DNA of 64,000 bases from Pseudonocardia thermophila (GCF_900142365.1 NZ_FRAP01000005.1:241124-305123); one strand, 5' to 3'; shown: positions 54,642 through 63,916, numbered from the stretch's first letter. Notes: generated from the letters alone by a model not told the origin. Program-made: numbers and translations.

Positions 54642-55392
54642 GGGGGTGGACTCCGCCGCTGATCCCGTACACCTCGCCCGTGACGTACCCGGCGGCGTCG
54701 GAGACCAGGAAGGACACGAGGTTGGCGACGTCGTCCGGCCGACCCACCCGGCCGACGAGCGAGCGGTTCTCCGCGTATCCGTCGAAGAATTCGTCAGGAT
54801 AGATTTTTCGGAGGAACTCGTTGTAGATCAAACCAGGGGCGACCGCGTTGACTCGCACTCCGTGGCGGCCGTTCTCCGCCGCCGCAACGCGGGTGAGGGC
54901 GAGCACACCGGCCTTGGCCGCGGAATACGCCGCGCCATGCTCGGTGGACGTCTCATACGCAGCGATGGAGCTGATGTTGACGATCGCGCCGGAGCGCTGC
55001 GCGATCATATGCGGCAGCGCGTGGCGCATCGCCAGAAACGTGCCGGTCAGGTCCACGTCGAGACAGCGCCGCCAGGTCTCCACCGACATTTCGGCGACCG
55101 GTTCGATCTTCGACCAGCCAGCGTTGTTGATCAAGATGTCGAGCCGGCCCCGCTCGGCGGCGACCCGGTTCATGCAGGCCTCGACTCCGGCGGCGTCCGT
55201 GACATCGAGGGGGATGGCCAGGAACGGTCGGCCGTGCTGCTCGCTCAGATCATCCGCCAGCGCCTTGCAGCGGCGTTCGTGGGCATCGGTGATGACGACG
55301 TCGATGCCGTCCGCCGCGAGCCGGCGGCTGATCGCGGCACCGATCCCGGCGCCCGCCGCAGCGGTGACGACGGCGACCTTGCGCTCGGTCAT
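54634..55392 (-). CDS. Short-chain dehydrogenase/reductase
   Basis: This 252-residue classical SDR has the cofactor motif TAAAGAGIG, NNAG at the strand-4 position, catalytic Ser in NISSIAAYE and the YSAAK dyad. The usual GG in the cofactor motif is modified (TAAAGAGIG instead of TGxxxGIG), and an Asp after the second strand (ITDAHERR) points to NAD(H). It overlaps the LLM gene stop (ATGA). It would oxidise or reduce an alcohol/ketone intermediate of the pathway. Confidence 0.9.
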   Translation of the reverse strand: MTERKVAVVTAAAGAGIGAAISRRLAADGIDVVITDAHERRCKALADDLSEQHGRPFLAIPLDVTDAAGVEACMNRVAAERGRLDILINNAGWSKIEPVAEMSVETWRRCLDVDLTGTFLAMRHALPHMIAQRSGAIVNISSIAAYETSTEHGAAYSAAKAGVLALTRVAAAENGRHGVRVNAVAPGLIYNEFLRKIYPDEFFDGYAENRSLVGRVGRPDDVANLVSFLVSDAAGYVTGEVYGISGGVHPHG

Positions 55393-56393
55393 GAGGCCTC
55401 CTCGACGGCGGGGATGATCTCGCGGGCGAGCTGTTCCATCCGACGTCTGCGACCGCCGGAGAGCAGTGCGAAAGTGATCCGGTCGATGTCGAGGGCGCAC
55501 AGCTGCTTCAATCGCGCGACGCACTGCTCGGTCGTCCCGACCAGGGCAACCGAGCGCACGAACTCGTCACTCACGGCCTGCTTGTGGCCCGCGTGCCGGG
55601 AGAGGTGCTCGACGAGGTGGTACTCGGAGTTGGCGGCGGCGAACTCGGGACGGAACCGCTCCCAGGCCGGAGGCATTTGCTTCCAGGAATGGAACGTGGC
55701 CGCCTGGCTGGTCGCCCAGGCGCGCACATCGTTGAGTGCCTTCTCCTGGTCCTCGTCCACGCTCATGGTCACAGTCAGGTCGATCAGCAGCTCGGAGCGA
55801 TCGCGGCCGCTCCTTCGCAGGCCCTCGTGGATGTACTCGAGCTGCCACTCGACGAACTCGGGGTCCGCGGCGCCCATCAGGATCGCGCCGTCACACTTCC
55901 GCCCGGCCAGCCGTAGCATCCCGGGCTGGGAGACGGCGAGATAGATCGGGATCTGCCGGCGGGCCGTGGCGAGCCGGACCTTCGTGCCGTAGAGCTCCTG
56001 CTCCTCGCCAGTGAACAGGCGACGGAGTTCGTCGATGCCGGCCGACAGATCGCCGAGCTTCGACGGCTGGCCACCGGCGCCGTACACCGCCGACCAGCCG
56101 GCACCGAGACCTAGCATGGCGTGGCCGTGACTCAGCTCATCCAGGGCGACGGTGGCGTTCGCAGTGACCGTGGGGTGGCGCGTCACCAGATTGGTGACCG
56201 CGGCACCGATGTTCAGGTTCGTGGTCGCGAGAGCGGCGAGGTACATCGCCGCGTACACGTCCTTCATGCCCAGCTGGAAGTCGATGAACCACATCGCCTC
56301 GAACCCGTTAGCCTCCGCGGCCGCGGCGAGTTCGGTGACGTTGGTGAGCGGCTCCCGTGGACTGACTCCCATCGAGAGTCCCCATCGGTCCAT
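55389..56393 (-). CDS. LLM-class flavin-dependent oxidoreductase (luciferase-like)
   Basis: This 334-residue TIM-barrel protein belongs to the bacterial luciferase-like family, many actinobacterial members of which use F420 while others are FMNH2-dependent monooxygenases. The family segments NLVTRHPTVTANATVALDEL, GLGAGWSAVYG and LYGTKVRLATARRQIPIYLA are clear. It could hydroxylate or oxygenate the substrate, or transfer hydride. No flavin reductase gene lies nearby. It is coupled to the SDR gene by a 4-nt overlap. Confidence 0.9.
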   Translation of the reverse strand: MDRWGLSMGVSPREPLTNVTELAAAAEANGFEAMWFIDFQLGMKDVYAAMYLAALATTNLNIGAAVTNLVTRHPTVTANATVALDELSHGHAMLGLGAGWSAVYGAGGQPSKLGDLSAGIDELRRLFTGEEQELYGTKVRLATARRQIPIYLAVSQPGMLRLAGRKCDGAILMGAADPEFVEWQLEYIHEGLRRSGRDRSELLIDLTVTMSVDEDQEKALNDVRAWATSQAATFHSWKQMPPAWERFRPEFAAANSEYHLVEHLSRHAGHKQAVSDEFVRSVALVGTTEQCVARLKQLCALDIDRITFALLSGGRRRRMEQLAREIIPAVEEAS

Positions 56394-56394
56394 G

Positions 56395-57186
56395 TCAGGT
56401 CCTTCCGATCAGCGTGGTGCGCAGGACGCCGGTGACGGCGCCGGGGGCATCGACGTTCATCAGGTGTCCCGCACCCGGAATCTCGTGGTAGGTCACGTCC
56501 GCCAAGGCGTGGGTGATGATCGCCGATGCCTTCGGCGGGCAGAAGGTGTCGGCGGTGGCGGCGACAACATCGACATGCGTGCGGATGTCCGCCAGACGGG
56601 GGGTGAGCGGTGCGCCGTGCAGCGCGGCCATCGCACGGGCGGCGTTGATGTACCCGCGCCCGTCACCCACTGCGGCGAGCCTGCCCGCCACCACCTCGTC
56701 GAGCCGCTCGTGGGCGATGGCGAGAGCGGCTGCGGTGTCGTCGCGCAGCGCTGCGCGGAACTCGGCCGAGCGGGTGTCGGTGGCCTTTTCGATCCGGTCG
56801 GCGTAGAACGCCGCGGCGGCGCGGCCCACTACCGACGAGGTGCCCAGCACGACGGCACGATCGACCAGGTCGGGGCGCTCAGCGGCCGCCCAGAGCGCGA
56901 CGGCCCCGCCGAGCGAGAAGCCGACCACGGCGGCGGGCCCGGTCACCTGCTCGATGAACCCGAGCAGATCCCGGCCTAGTTGCTCGAGGGTCCCGTCGCC
57001 GTCACCAGGAGGGGTCTCGCCGTGACCGCGCTGGTCGTAGGCGAAGGTCCGAAGTTCGGTCAGCTCGCGTTGCTGGACCGCCCAGCTGTGCCGGTCCTCG
57101 GCCAGGCCGTGCACCAGCACGACGGGGGCGCCGGCTCCGGCCGCGGTGTAGGCGATGTCGAGTCCGTCGACGTTTACGACGCTCAT
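56395..57186 (-). CDS. Alpha/beta hydrolase
   Basis: This 263-residue alpha/beta hydrolase has the oxyanion segment VLVHGLAEDRHSW, the nucleophile elbow GFSLGG with Ser, an acid region and a C-terminal GAGHLMNVDAP with the catalytic His. It could hydrolyse an ester, lactone (for example an enol-lactone) or C-C bond. It lies 1 bp from the LLM gene, and its start overlaps the ligase stop (ATGA). Confidence 0.9.
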   Translation of the reverse strand: MSVVNVDGLDIAYTAAGAGAPVVLVHGLAEDRHSWAVQQRELTELRTFAYDQRGHGETPPGDGDGTLEQLGRDLLGFIEQVTGPAAVVGFSLGGAVALWAAAERPDLVDRAVVLGTSSVVGRAAAAFYADRIEKATDTRSAEFRAALRDDTAAALAIAHERLDEVVAGRLAAVGDGRGYINAARAMAALHGAPLTPRLADIRTHVDVVAATADTFCPPKASAIITHALADVTYHEIPGAGHLMNVDAPGAVTGVLRTTLIGRT

Positions 57187-58760
57187 CTGCGCTCCTCCAG
57201 CATGCGGCGTAGCTCGACCTTGCGGATCTTCCCGGCCGCGGTCACCGGCATGTCGTCGACGACGACGAGTGACTCCGGCAGCATGCGGGGTGAGAGTCCA
57301 CGCTCGGTGAGCCAGGCGTTGAGCTCCTCCAGCGTCGGCGGCGGACCAGAAGGTTCGATCACCGCCCGGATCCGCTCACCGAGCCGATCATCGGTTTGTC
57401 CGATCACGGCAACCCGGCGCACCGCGGAATGGGCGGCGATGGCGTCCTCGATTGGGACGGGTGAGATGTTGACTCCGCCGCGGATGATGAGGTCCTTCAG
57501 CCGTCCGGCCAGGCGCAGGTAACCGTCCTCTCCGATCCGTGCGAGGTCTCCGGTGCGGAAGTATCCGTCCTCGGTGAGGAGGCTCTGGTACAGCTCGTCC
57601 TGACCGAGGTACCCGACGAACACCTGCGGGCCGCGCATGGCCAGCTCGCCGACGCCGGTGTCGTCCCGATCGAGGATCGTGAGCTCCAGGTCGGGTACGG
57701 GCTTCCCGGCCGTTCCGGTCAGCTGCTCCGGTGTGCTGTCGGGCGTACAGGTCGTTCCTGTTCCCTCGGTCATGCCCCACAGAACCGTCACGAAGGTGTT
57801 CGGCGCCTGCTCCCGCGCCTGGTCTAGCAGGACCGGCGGTACGGGAGCGCCTCCGCACAGGAAGGTCTTCAATGAGGACAGCTTGGCCCGCGGACCCGAC
57901 CAGTCGGCATCTACGAGGTCCTTGAGAAACGGGGTGGCCGCCGCGGTGAACGCGCATCTGTGGGTGTCGACCAGCTCCAGCCCTCGCACCGGGTCCCACA
58001 CGTCCTGCAGCACCAGCGTCGCGCCGAGATACAGGGACAGGCGCGCGCCGTGCCATGCCCCGACGCTGTGACCGAGCGGGGAGGGCATGTAGATGCCGGT
58101 GTCCTCGTGCAGCGCAAAGCGCTCCGCGAACGCCCGGTTCGCCGAGCCAAGGGTGTCGGCAGTGTGCATCACCGCCTTCGGCAGACCCGTGGTGCTCGAG
58201 GTGAACATGAGGTGGTTGACCGGTTCCGGCACCACCGGGGCATGGGGAGCGCCGCGGAGCTCCCGCCAGTGCCAGCCGTCATCGTCGAGCGTCCCCACCG
58301 CCGACGCACGACCGGTCGCCGCGAGCGCTGAACATGCCCACTCCCCCACCGGATGGCGTCGCCACCTCCTCGGTGCCACGACGGCGCGCGCGGAAGTGAG
58401 TTCGCAGATGTGGGCGAGTGTCTCCGCGTCGGTCGTCATCGGCACGCTGGCAGGAACGGCACCGAGGCGCAGCACACCCAGGAAGACGACCTGCCAGTCG
58501 GCAGTGTTGGGTAGGTAGACGACCACGACATCGCCGCGGCCGACCCCGACCGCGGCCAGGGACCGCGCGAAGGCGCCAGCGCGCTCCCACAGCTGTGCGC
58601 GAGTCAGGGACACTCCGCGATCGTCGATCACCGACAGTCGGTCAGGAGCGGCTGTGACCAGCCGCTCGAAACGATCGGTCAACGCCTCTCCCGTCCACCA
58701 GCCGCGCGCTCGGTACTGCTCGCTCCGGTCAGCGGGGGAATGGGCAGCTGCGAGGATCAC
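57183..58760 (-). CDS. Acyl-CoA synthetase (AMP-forming)
   Basis: This 525-residue adenylating enzyme has the phosphate loop FTSSTTGLPKAVMHT (the second position is Ser-Ser rather than Ser-Gly), adenine motif LWGMTEGTG, hinge YFRTGDLARIGEDGYLRLAGR and catalytic Lys in VTAAGKIRKVEL. The pattern is close to cyclohexanecarboxylate/short aliphatic acid CoA ligases. The GTG at 58760 is my choice; a TTG further up lies inside the probable promoter. It is the first gene of the operon that runs to the MaoC gene and is divergent from the TetR gene. Confidence 0.87.
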   Translation of the reverse strand: MILAAAHSPADRSEQYRARGWWTGEALTDRFERLVTAAPDRLSVIDDRGVSLTRAQLWERAGAFARSLAAVGVGRGDVVVVYLPNTADWQVVFLGVLRLGAVPASVPMTTDAETLAHICELTSARAVVAPRRWRRHPVGEWACSALAATGRASAVGTLDDDGWHWRELRGAPHAPVVPEPVNHLMFTSSTTGLPKAVMHTADTLGSANRAFAERFALHEDTGIYMPSPLGHSVGAWHGARLSLYLGATLVLQDVWDPVRGLELVDTHRCAFTAAATPFLKDLVDADWSGPRAKLSSLKTFLCGGAPVPPVLLDQAREQAPNTFVTVLWGMTEGTGTTCTPDSTPEQLTGTAGKPVPDLELTILDRDDTGVGELAMRGPQVFVGYLGQDELYQSLLTEDGYFRTGDLARIGEDGYLRLAGRLKDLIIRGGVNISPVPIEDAIAAHSAVRRVAVIGQTDDRLGERIRAVIEPSGPPPTLEELNAWLTERGLSPRMLPESLVVVDDMPVTAAGKIRKVELRRMLEERR

Positions 58761-58791
58761 GGCCCGATCGTCCGTCCGGCACCGGACACCT

Positions 58792-58818
58792 GTCAAGAGA
58801 GCGACGTCGCTTTTTTTC
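58792..58818. promoter_or_regulatory. Operator/promoter element A (27 bp) upstream of the ligase operon
   Basis: This element contains GTCAAGA, the perfect palindrome GCGACGTCGC (58801-58810) and a run of seven Ts. A near-identical 27-bp copy (24 of 27 positions) lies upstream of the MHS transporter at 61104-61130, in the same orientation relative to its gene. On the minus strand TTGACA, at the end of the element facing the ligase, could be the -35 hexamer. It is the probable binding site of the adjacent TetR protein. Confidence 0.75.
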
Positions 58819-58852
58819 TATCTTCGCGTCGCTTCGCGATAGGATCCGTCGC

Positions 58853-59467
58853 GTGCCTGCAGAGCCGACCACGCCAAAAGGGCGTCGTACGCGTGAACAT
58901 CTCCTGGCTGCTGGACGGCGGGTCTTTGCGCGCGACGGCTACGTGGACGCCCGGATGAGCGACGTCGCCGAGGAGGCCGCCATCTCCATGGGCGGGCTCT
59001 ACCGCTATTTCGCAAACAAGCAGGAGCTCTTCGCCGGGGTCATCGCCGACATCCACGAACGGCTCTACGAGGCAAGCGCAGCCAAGGAGCACGACTTCGC
59101 CGCTGAGCCGTTCGAGGCCCTGGTCGAGTCGAACCGCGGTTACTTGGAGCTCTATCGCGAACACAGCGACGTCATGCGCGCGTTCATGCAGGCGGCGCAT
59201 GTCGACGACCGGTTCCGCGACTATTGGTGGCAGATGCGCAACCGGCACATCGACCGGTTCGCCAACGCTCTCAAGCAGAAGCACGGCATCACCGAGGTCA
59301 ACGGAGTCGACGCCGCGCTCGTCGCCGAGTCGCTGGCGTGCATGGTCGAGCAGGCGGCCTACGTCTGGTTCGCCCAGGAGCAGTTGCACGACCGCCCGGT
59401 CGATCTCGACGCGGCAGCCCGGAGCGTTGCCCACACCTGGTACATGACGTTCTTCGCAGGCCGCTGA
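58853..59467 (+). CDS. TetR family regulator of the catabolic operon
   Basis: This 204-residue protein has a TetR helix-turn-helix near residues 12-58 (ARMSDVAEEAAISMGGLYRYFANKQELFAGV) and a C-terminal helical domain resembling the TetR_C_6/AcrR-like group. The GTG at 58853 has AGGA upstream. It sits between the ligase operon and the transporter, each of which has the 27-bp repeat in its promoter. It probably represses both until the substrate or its CoA ester binds. Confidence 0.9.
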   Translation: MPAEPTTPKGRRTREHLLAAGRRVFARDGYVDARMSDVAEEAAISMGGLYRYFANKQELFAGVIADIHERLYEASAAKEHDFAAEPFEALVESNRGYLELYREHSDVMRAFMQAAHVDDRFRDYWWQMRNRHIDRFANALKQKHGITEVNGVDAALVAESLACMVEQAAYVWFAQEQLHDRPVDLDAAARSVAHTWYMTFFAGR

Positions 59468-59585
59468 CCGTCCCTTTTGCACCACGGACCGTTGCACCCG
59501 CCCTGCGACGACACGGATCGAGGCGCCGGTGTGCCGGCTAGCAGCACTTCCGATGCCTCGAACCAGTCGCGTTCTTCGTCCGCCG

Positions 59586-60965
59586 TCAGCCGTTACCGGA
59601 GCTGCGCATGTCGACGTTCCTGGTCTCCGGGCCGCTGAGCGCGCCGCAGAGGACCAGGACCGCTCCGATTGCGATGAGCACCGCGCCGGTGTCGTTGAAC
59701 GGCATGAACGCACTCAGGCCCGCCTGGTAGAAGGCGTAGAAGGACGGCGCAACCACGGCGAGGCTATAGGCGAGGCCGTAACCCGAAGCCCGGACCGAGG
59801 TCGGGAAACGCTCATTGATATAGGCGGGCAGGACACCCCACGGGCCGACCACGATGATGACCAGCAGGACAGTGGCTGCGACCGCCCACATCGGGACGTC
59901 GGCGCCGAGGCGGGAAAGGGAGAGGAAAAGTGCGGTCCCGACAACTGCCATGATGCTCGCCGCGGCCACCAGGAACCGGCGCCGACCGATCCTCTGGCTG
60001 AGCACCGCGGCGCCCACATCAGCACCGGCGAGCAGCAGGTAGGCGACAACCATGACCAGGGTGACCTGAACACTGGTCATCCCCACCCCGTCCTTGCCGA
60101 GGAGCTGCGGCAACGAGGCGGCAACCGGTTGCAGGGACAGCCAGAAGCCGTTCATGAGGATGAAGACCTGCACGAACCGGCGGGCGTTGTCCCGGGCGAA
60201 CAAGTCCCGCAAAGGAGCCCGGTTGGGCTTGGTCTCCGCGAACACTTCCGATTCGCTCACCGAGCGGTGGAAGTAGAGGGCTAGGGCGAACGACAACAGC
60301 GCGCCAATCACGAACGGCACCCGCCATCCCCACACGGCGTAGTCGGAGTCGACGCCCTGCGACGGCATCACCAACAGCAGGAGTAGAGTGATCACCGAGA
60401 CCGCTGCGTATGCGAGCGGGAAACCGGTGTTGATGATCCCACTGTACAGGCCCCGTTTGGCCGGCGGAGCGGCTTCCATGGCGAGCGGGTTGGCGCCGGT
60501 GTACTCACCACCAAGGAATACACCGGCGAGCAGCCGAAGGGTCACGAAGAGGACCACGCTGGCGAGTCCGAGTTGCTGGTAGCCGGGTAGCAGTGCCATG
60601 CACAGGGTGACGGCCCCGGCGCCGGTCATCGCGACGATGGTGGCGCGCTTGCGGCCGACGGTGTCAGCCATCCGTCCGAAGATCGCCGCGCCGACCGGGC
60701 GACCGATCAGCGTGGCGGCGAAGATGCAGCCGCTCACGATTGCCACGCCTTCCGGGCCCAGCCCAGGAGAGACGAAGTAGCCAATGGCTGGGGCCAGCGC
60801 AATGATCGGTAGATAGATGTCGAACAGGTCGACGAAGAAGCCCAGCCAGGCGCCGATCATCGCTCGGCGGGCGCGGTGTGGGTCGACCTTGGGAACTTGC
60901 GTATCCTTCGGCGCACCCACCGGCCGGTTTGCTGCGGCACTCGTAGCCCGGTCTTCGATCGTCAT
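59586..60965 (-). CDS. MFS transporter, metabolite:H+ symporter (MHS) family
   Basis: This 459-residue 12-helix importer has the MHS signature: an opening AMIGAWLGFFVDLFDIYLP, the motif A loop GRMADTVGRKRATIVAM, and GGEYTGANPLAMEAAPPAKRG between helices 4 and 5. Family members import organic acids such as shikimate, benzoate derivatives, alpha-ketoglutarate and proline/betaine. The LFDIYLP sequence is typical of aromatic or cyclic acid importers. It is monocistronic and shares promoter element A with the ligase operon, so it should supply that pathway's substrate. Confidence 0.9.
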   Translation of the reverse strand: MTIEDRATSAAANRPVGAPKDTQVPKVDPHRARRAMIGAWLGFFVDLFDIYLPIIALAPAIGYFVSPGLGPEGVAIVSGCIFAATLIGRPVGAAIFGRMADTVGRKRATIVAMTGAGAVTLCMALLPGYQQLGLASVVLFVTLRLLAGVFLGGEYTGANPLAMEAAPPAKRGLYSGIINTGFPLAYAAVSVITLLLLLVMPSQGVDSDYAVWGWRVPFVIGALLSFALALYFHRSVSESEVFAETKPNRAPLRDLFARDNARRFVQVFILMNGFWLSLQPVAASLPQLLGKDGVGMTSVQVTLVMVVAYLLLAGADVGAAVLSQRIGRRRFLVAAASIMAVVGTALFLSLSRLGADVPMWAVAATVLLVIIVVGPWGVLPAYINERFPTSVRASGYGLAYSLAVVAPSFYAFYQAGLSAFMPFNDTGAVLIAIGAVLVLCGALSGPETRNVDMRSSGNG

Positions 60966-61600
60966 GCAGACACCTCGGAAGCATCAGCGGGAAACGTCGA
61001 CGTGCCCACGCGCGAGATCGACACCTCGGGTTGTGCGCGCGGGCGGCCTGACAGCGGCCCCCGGGCGGCCGCGGACCCATGGTGCAGCCCACGTCACACC
61101 TCAGTCAAGATAGTGATGTCGCTTTTTTTCAAGGGAGCGTCGGTTGTGACCCGAGTGGTAGGTGCGCAGCCTGACGTCCGACGGTGTTGCGCGTGCGCAT
61201 CGGGCGGCTCCGACCGGACGCCCGATCACCGCTCCCGAAGCGCTGACCTGGGTTCGGTCAACGAGGTCACCGACGACGGCGGTGCGCTCGCCGCGGCACA
61301 GGAACTGGCTGTCCGGATCGGCGGCCCTGCCACCCGCAACGGTGCGCGCCACGCCCGACGTCATCCGCCGTGCCCCGGAGTCCAGCCTGGAGGACCGGCT
61401 ACGCGATCTGGTCGTCGTCCAGGCGGAGCTCCTGACCGGACCAGAGTTCACCACGACTGTGGAGCGCATGCGCGGCAGGAGTGCGCGCCGCAACAGCGAC
61501 CCGACCCCTGTCGACAAATGCATAGCTAGGAAGGATGCAATTCCTTTGAGATGAGGTGACTTCCCGGACTTCGACGGACCTCTCGAGCGGGGGGGGCGAA
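60966..61600. other. Transporter promoter and gene-poor DNA
   Basis: Apart from promoter element B (annotated separately), about 470 bp here (61131-61600) hold no gene I can name. A plus-strand frame (61162-61554) contains a helical stretch SSLEDRLRDLVVVQAELL but no recognisable domain. AGGAA-N7-TTCCT is found at about 61530-61550, and a run of eight Gs at 61589-61596 precedes the GntR pseudogene. Confidence 0.4.
61104..61130. promoter_or_regulatory. Operator/promoter element B (27 bp) upstream of the MHS transporter
   Basis: This is the second copy of the 27-bp element at 58792-58818; GTCAAGA and GTCGCTTTTTTTC are identical and three positions in between differ, weakening the central palindrome to GTGATGTCGC. 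On the minus strand TTGACT is at the -35-like position. It is 139 bp before the transporter start. Confidence 0.72.
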
Positions 61601-62294
61601 ACTGACCGAGGTCATCGCTCAGCGGAATCGCCGCCGCATCATTACCTCGAAACTCCGTGAGGGCGACTTCCTGCCGCCGGAGTCGGAGCTCATGGCCAAT
61701 TCGGCGTCTCGCGGCCGACGGTTCACGAAGCGTTTCGCGTGCTCGAGTCCGACCAACTGATCCGCACCCGCCGGGGCTCGCATACCGGGGCGGAGGTGCT
61801 GCGGCCCTCTCTGGAGCGGCCGGCCCGGTTCAACGCGCTGCTGCCGCAGGACCGAGGAGCGACGTTGGAAGACATCACCTTCGCCCGCTCATCGCTGGGG
61901 TCGATGCTCGTCTCCGACGTGGTGTCGAAGCGTGCGTCGGCAGCTATCGACTACCTCGATCCGCTGTTGGAAGAGGAAGCCGCCGCGATCGGCAAGCCCG
62001 AGCGGTTCGGGATGATCTCCCGAAAAGGTCCACCTCGGCCTCGCCTCACTGGCCAACCAGATAGCTCTCGAACTGGCGCTCGCGCAGCTCTACTGGGTGC
62101 TGCAGCAGGTCGTCGAGGCCATCGACTACCACAGACAGGCCAACAGCAGGGCCCACCGGACGCACCAGAAGATGCTTCGCCTGCTCGAGTCAGAAGGCGC
62201 GGCGGCCTTCTGGGATCGGCACGTCCACGATTCCAGCCGCAAACTCCTTGCCCACGACATCGCGATCTCCAGCGTCATAGACATGTTCAACTGA
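61601..62294 (+). pseudogene. GntR/FadR-type regulator with two frameshifts
   Basis: The plus strand encodes TEVIAQRNRRRIITSKLREG and DFLPPESELMANS (the winged helix-turn-helix). After a shift it reads HEAFRVLESDQLIRTRRGSH and FARSSLGSMLV, and after a further shift HLGLASLANQIALELALAQL, YHRQANSRAHRTHQKMLRLL and a C-terminal ISSVIDMFN ending at 62294, which is the FCD ligand domain. A good start codon is not obvious, and the eight-G run sits just upstream. The gene is a dead regulator. Confidence 0.72.
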
Positions 62295-62346
62295 CGACCA
62301 CTTCACAGGCTGCCCACAATCGGCTGCAGATCTCGTATGACCTCAA

Positions 62347-63075
62347 TCACGAAGATCGCCGTCACGCACCTCGCCGTCTGCCCATCGGATGAATTGGCAG
62401 ATTCGCTCGTGCTCCTCCCGATCAGCATGGCCGTCCTCCCAGCGACGACGATTCGTCAGGCGAAGGGCTAATGCTGCACGGTCAAGATCGATCGCTGTCT
62501 CGCCATGGCGACGGGTTCCGTCTGCCTCCGCTGTCGGAGGTAACGAACTGCGATTGGAGGTTGAGAGTTCGTCGGGTACTCGGTCTCCCCCGTCCGCGAC
62601 GTCGCGCTCGGTGATCTCGCGGTGCTCGTCCTCGACGAGTTGTGATGCCCTGTGCTCGGCGAGCCATTCCTCCGCGGTGACCTGCTCGGCCGGGTTGTCG
62701 AGATCGATCCCGCGTACGGCAGCTGCATGGCGTGCACGTTCAGCCTTGTCTCTCGTGACGGCAGTCTGGTAGCGCTACGCAGCTCGCGCGTCGTCGATGA
62801 ACTGCAGGTCTGCGACTTGCTTCTCCAGCTCAGCGACGCGCTCACACATCCGCTCAGCAGCTGCGCGGAGCTGCTCGGCTTCTGCCGGGTCGGTCTGGGA
62901 TTCGGCGCGAGCGGTCCAGATGGTGACGTTCTCGCGTGCGGCGCGCAGCTCCGCTGCGGCGGCTTCGAGCTGGTCGCCGACGTAAGCGGGTACCCACTGC
63001 TTCTCTCACCCCCACGCAGCGATCCGGGCCCGTAGATGGCCCTCGGACATCGCTTCTTCCTCGGCACCCGCGGAG
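62347..63075 (-). pseudogene. C-terminal remnant of a probable MobF/TrwC-type relaxase
   Basis: In one minus-strand frame the sequence reads VPAYVGDQLEAAAAELRAAR, then a coiled coil EQLRAAAERMCERVAELEKQ, a TAG, KAERARHAAAVRGIDLDN, VTAEEWLAEHRASQLVEDEH and REITERDVAD. These match the tail of actinobacterial TrwC-like conjugative relaxases, where 'GIDxDxPxExVTAEEWLxAHR' is characteristic. The nicking and helicase domains are absent and at least one stop interrupts it. It suggests this island was once conjugative or mobilisable. Confidence 0.5.
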
Positions 63076-63099
63076 AAGGGTGGTCGTTCCCACTCCGAG

Positions 63100-63916
63100 T
63101 GTGCTGCGGGTTGATGCGGGCCCAGCTGTGGGACTGCACCAGCTGCTGTCGTTGTGGCAGCCTCGTGGACCATCCGGCTGCGGCCCGCTGGTCCGCCTCC
63201 GACACCCACGCCGTGTACGTCTTCAGCGTCGTCGTCCCGCCGCCCGCGTGACCGAGCCGGCCGGCCACCGTGCGCACGTCGACACCGGCCAGGATCAGCT
63301 CCGTCGCCGAGTAGTGGCGCAGCTTGTGCAGCGTCGTCCGCAACCCGAGCCGGCGCACCATCCGCTCGAACCGCTGCGACACCGTATCCGGCACCGGGAA
63401 CGTCGAACCGTCCGCCGCATCGGAGAACACGAACGCATCCGGGCGCAGCACCGTGCCCAACGCCGCCGCACGGCGCTCACACCGCTCCCGATGCTCCAAC
63501 AGCGCGGCAGCGGTCTCGGAGTCCAGGGCGATCCGCCGCTGCTGATGGGTCTTCAGCGCGGCCTCTTCCCAACCGCCGCGACCGTCCTTGCGGATACCGT
63601 GCCGCAGCCAGATCGTCTCCCGACCCGCCTCGAGCTGGACCGCCGACCAACGCATCGCGCACACCTCACCCCGACGCGCGCCGGTGGTCATCGCCACCCA
63701 CAACAACGTGCCCCAATCCGGGTCACGAAAGGCCGCGGTGAGGATGCGCGCAGCCTCGGCCGGGGTCGGCGGACTCGGGTTCTCCTTCGGCGCCGCCGGC
63801 GGCTCACCCTGCGCCACCGGCGACACCGCCACCCAGCGCCAGCGCACCGCCTTCTTGTACGCGCCGGACAGGATGAAGTGCATGTGCCGGATCGTCGTCG
63901 CACCTTGAACCGTCCT
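63100..63916 (-). pseudogene. 5'-truncated tyrosine recombinase (integrase) with complete catalytic domain
   Basis: Starting with ATTIRHMHFILSGAYKKAVR, WRWVAV and PPTPAEAARILTAAF, this frame contains all tyrosine-recombinase catalytic residues: Arg in TTGARRGEVCAMRW, HKLRH (HxxR), the second His in GRLGHAGGG and the nucleophile Tyr in KTYTAW. A stop codon lies just upstream of ATTIR and the SAM-like N-domain is missing. The first internal Met is at 63883. The frame stays open into unrelated sequence down to 62468. The missing N-domain type is found at 47590-47847. Confidence 0.75.
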
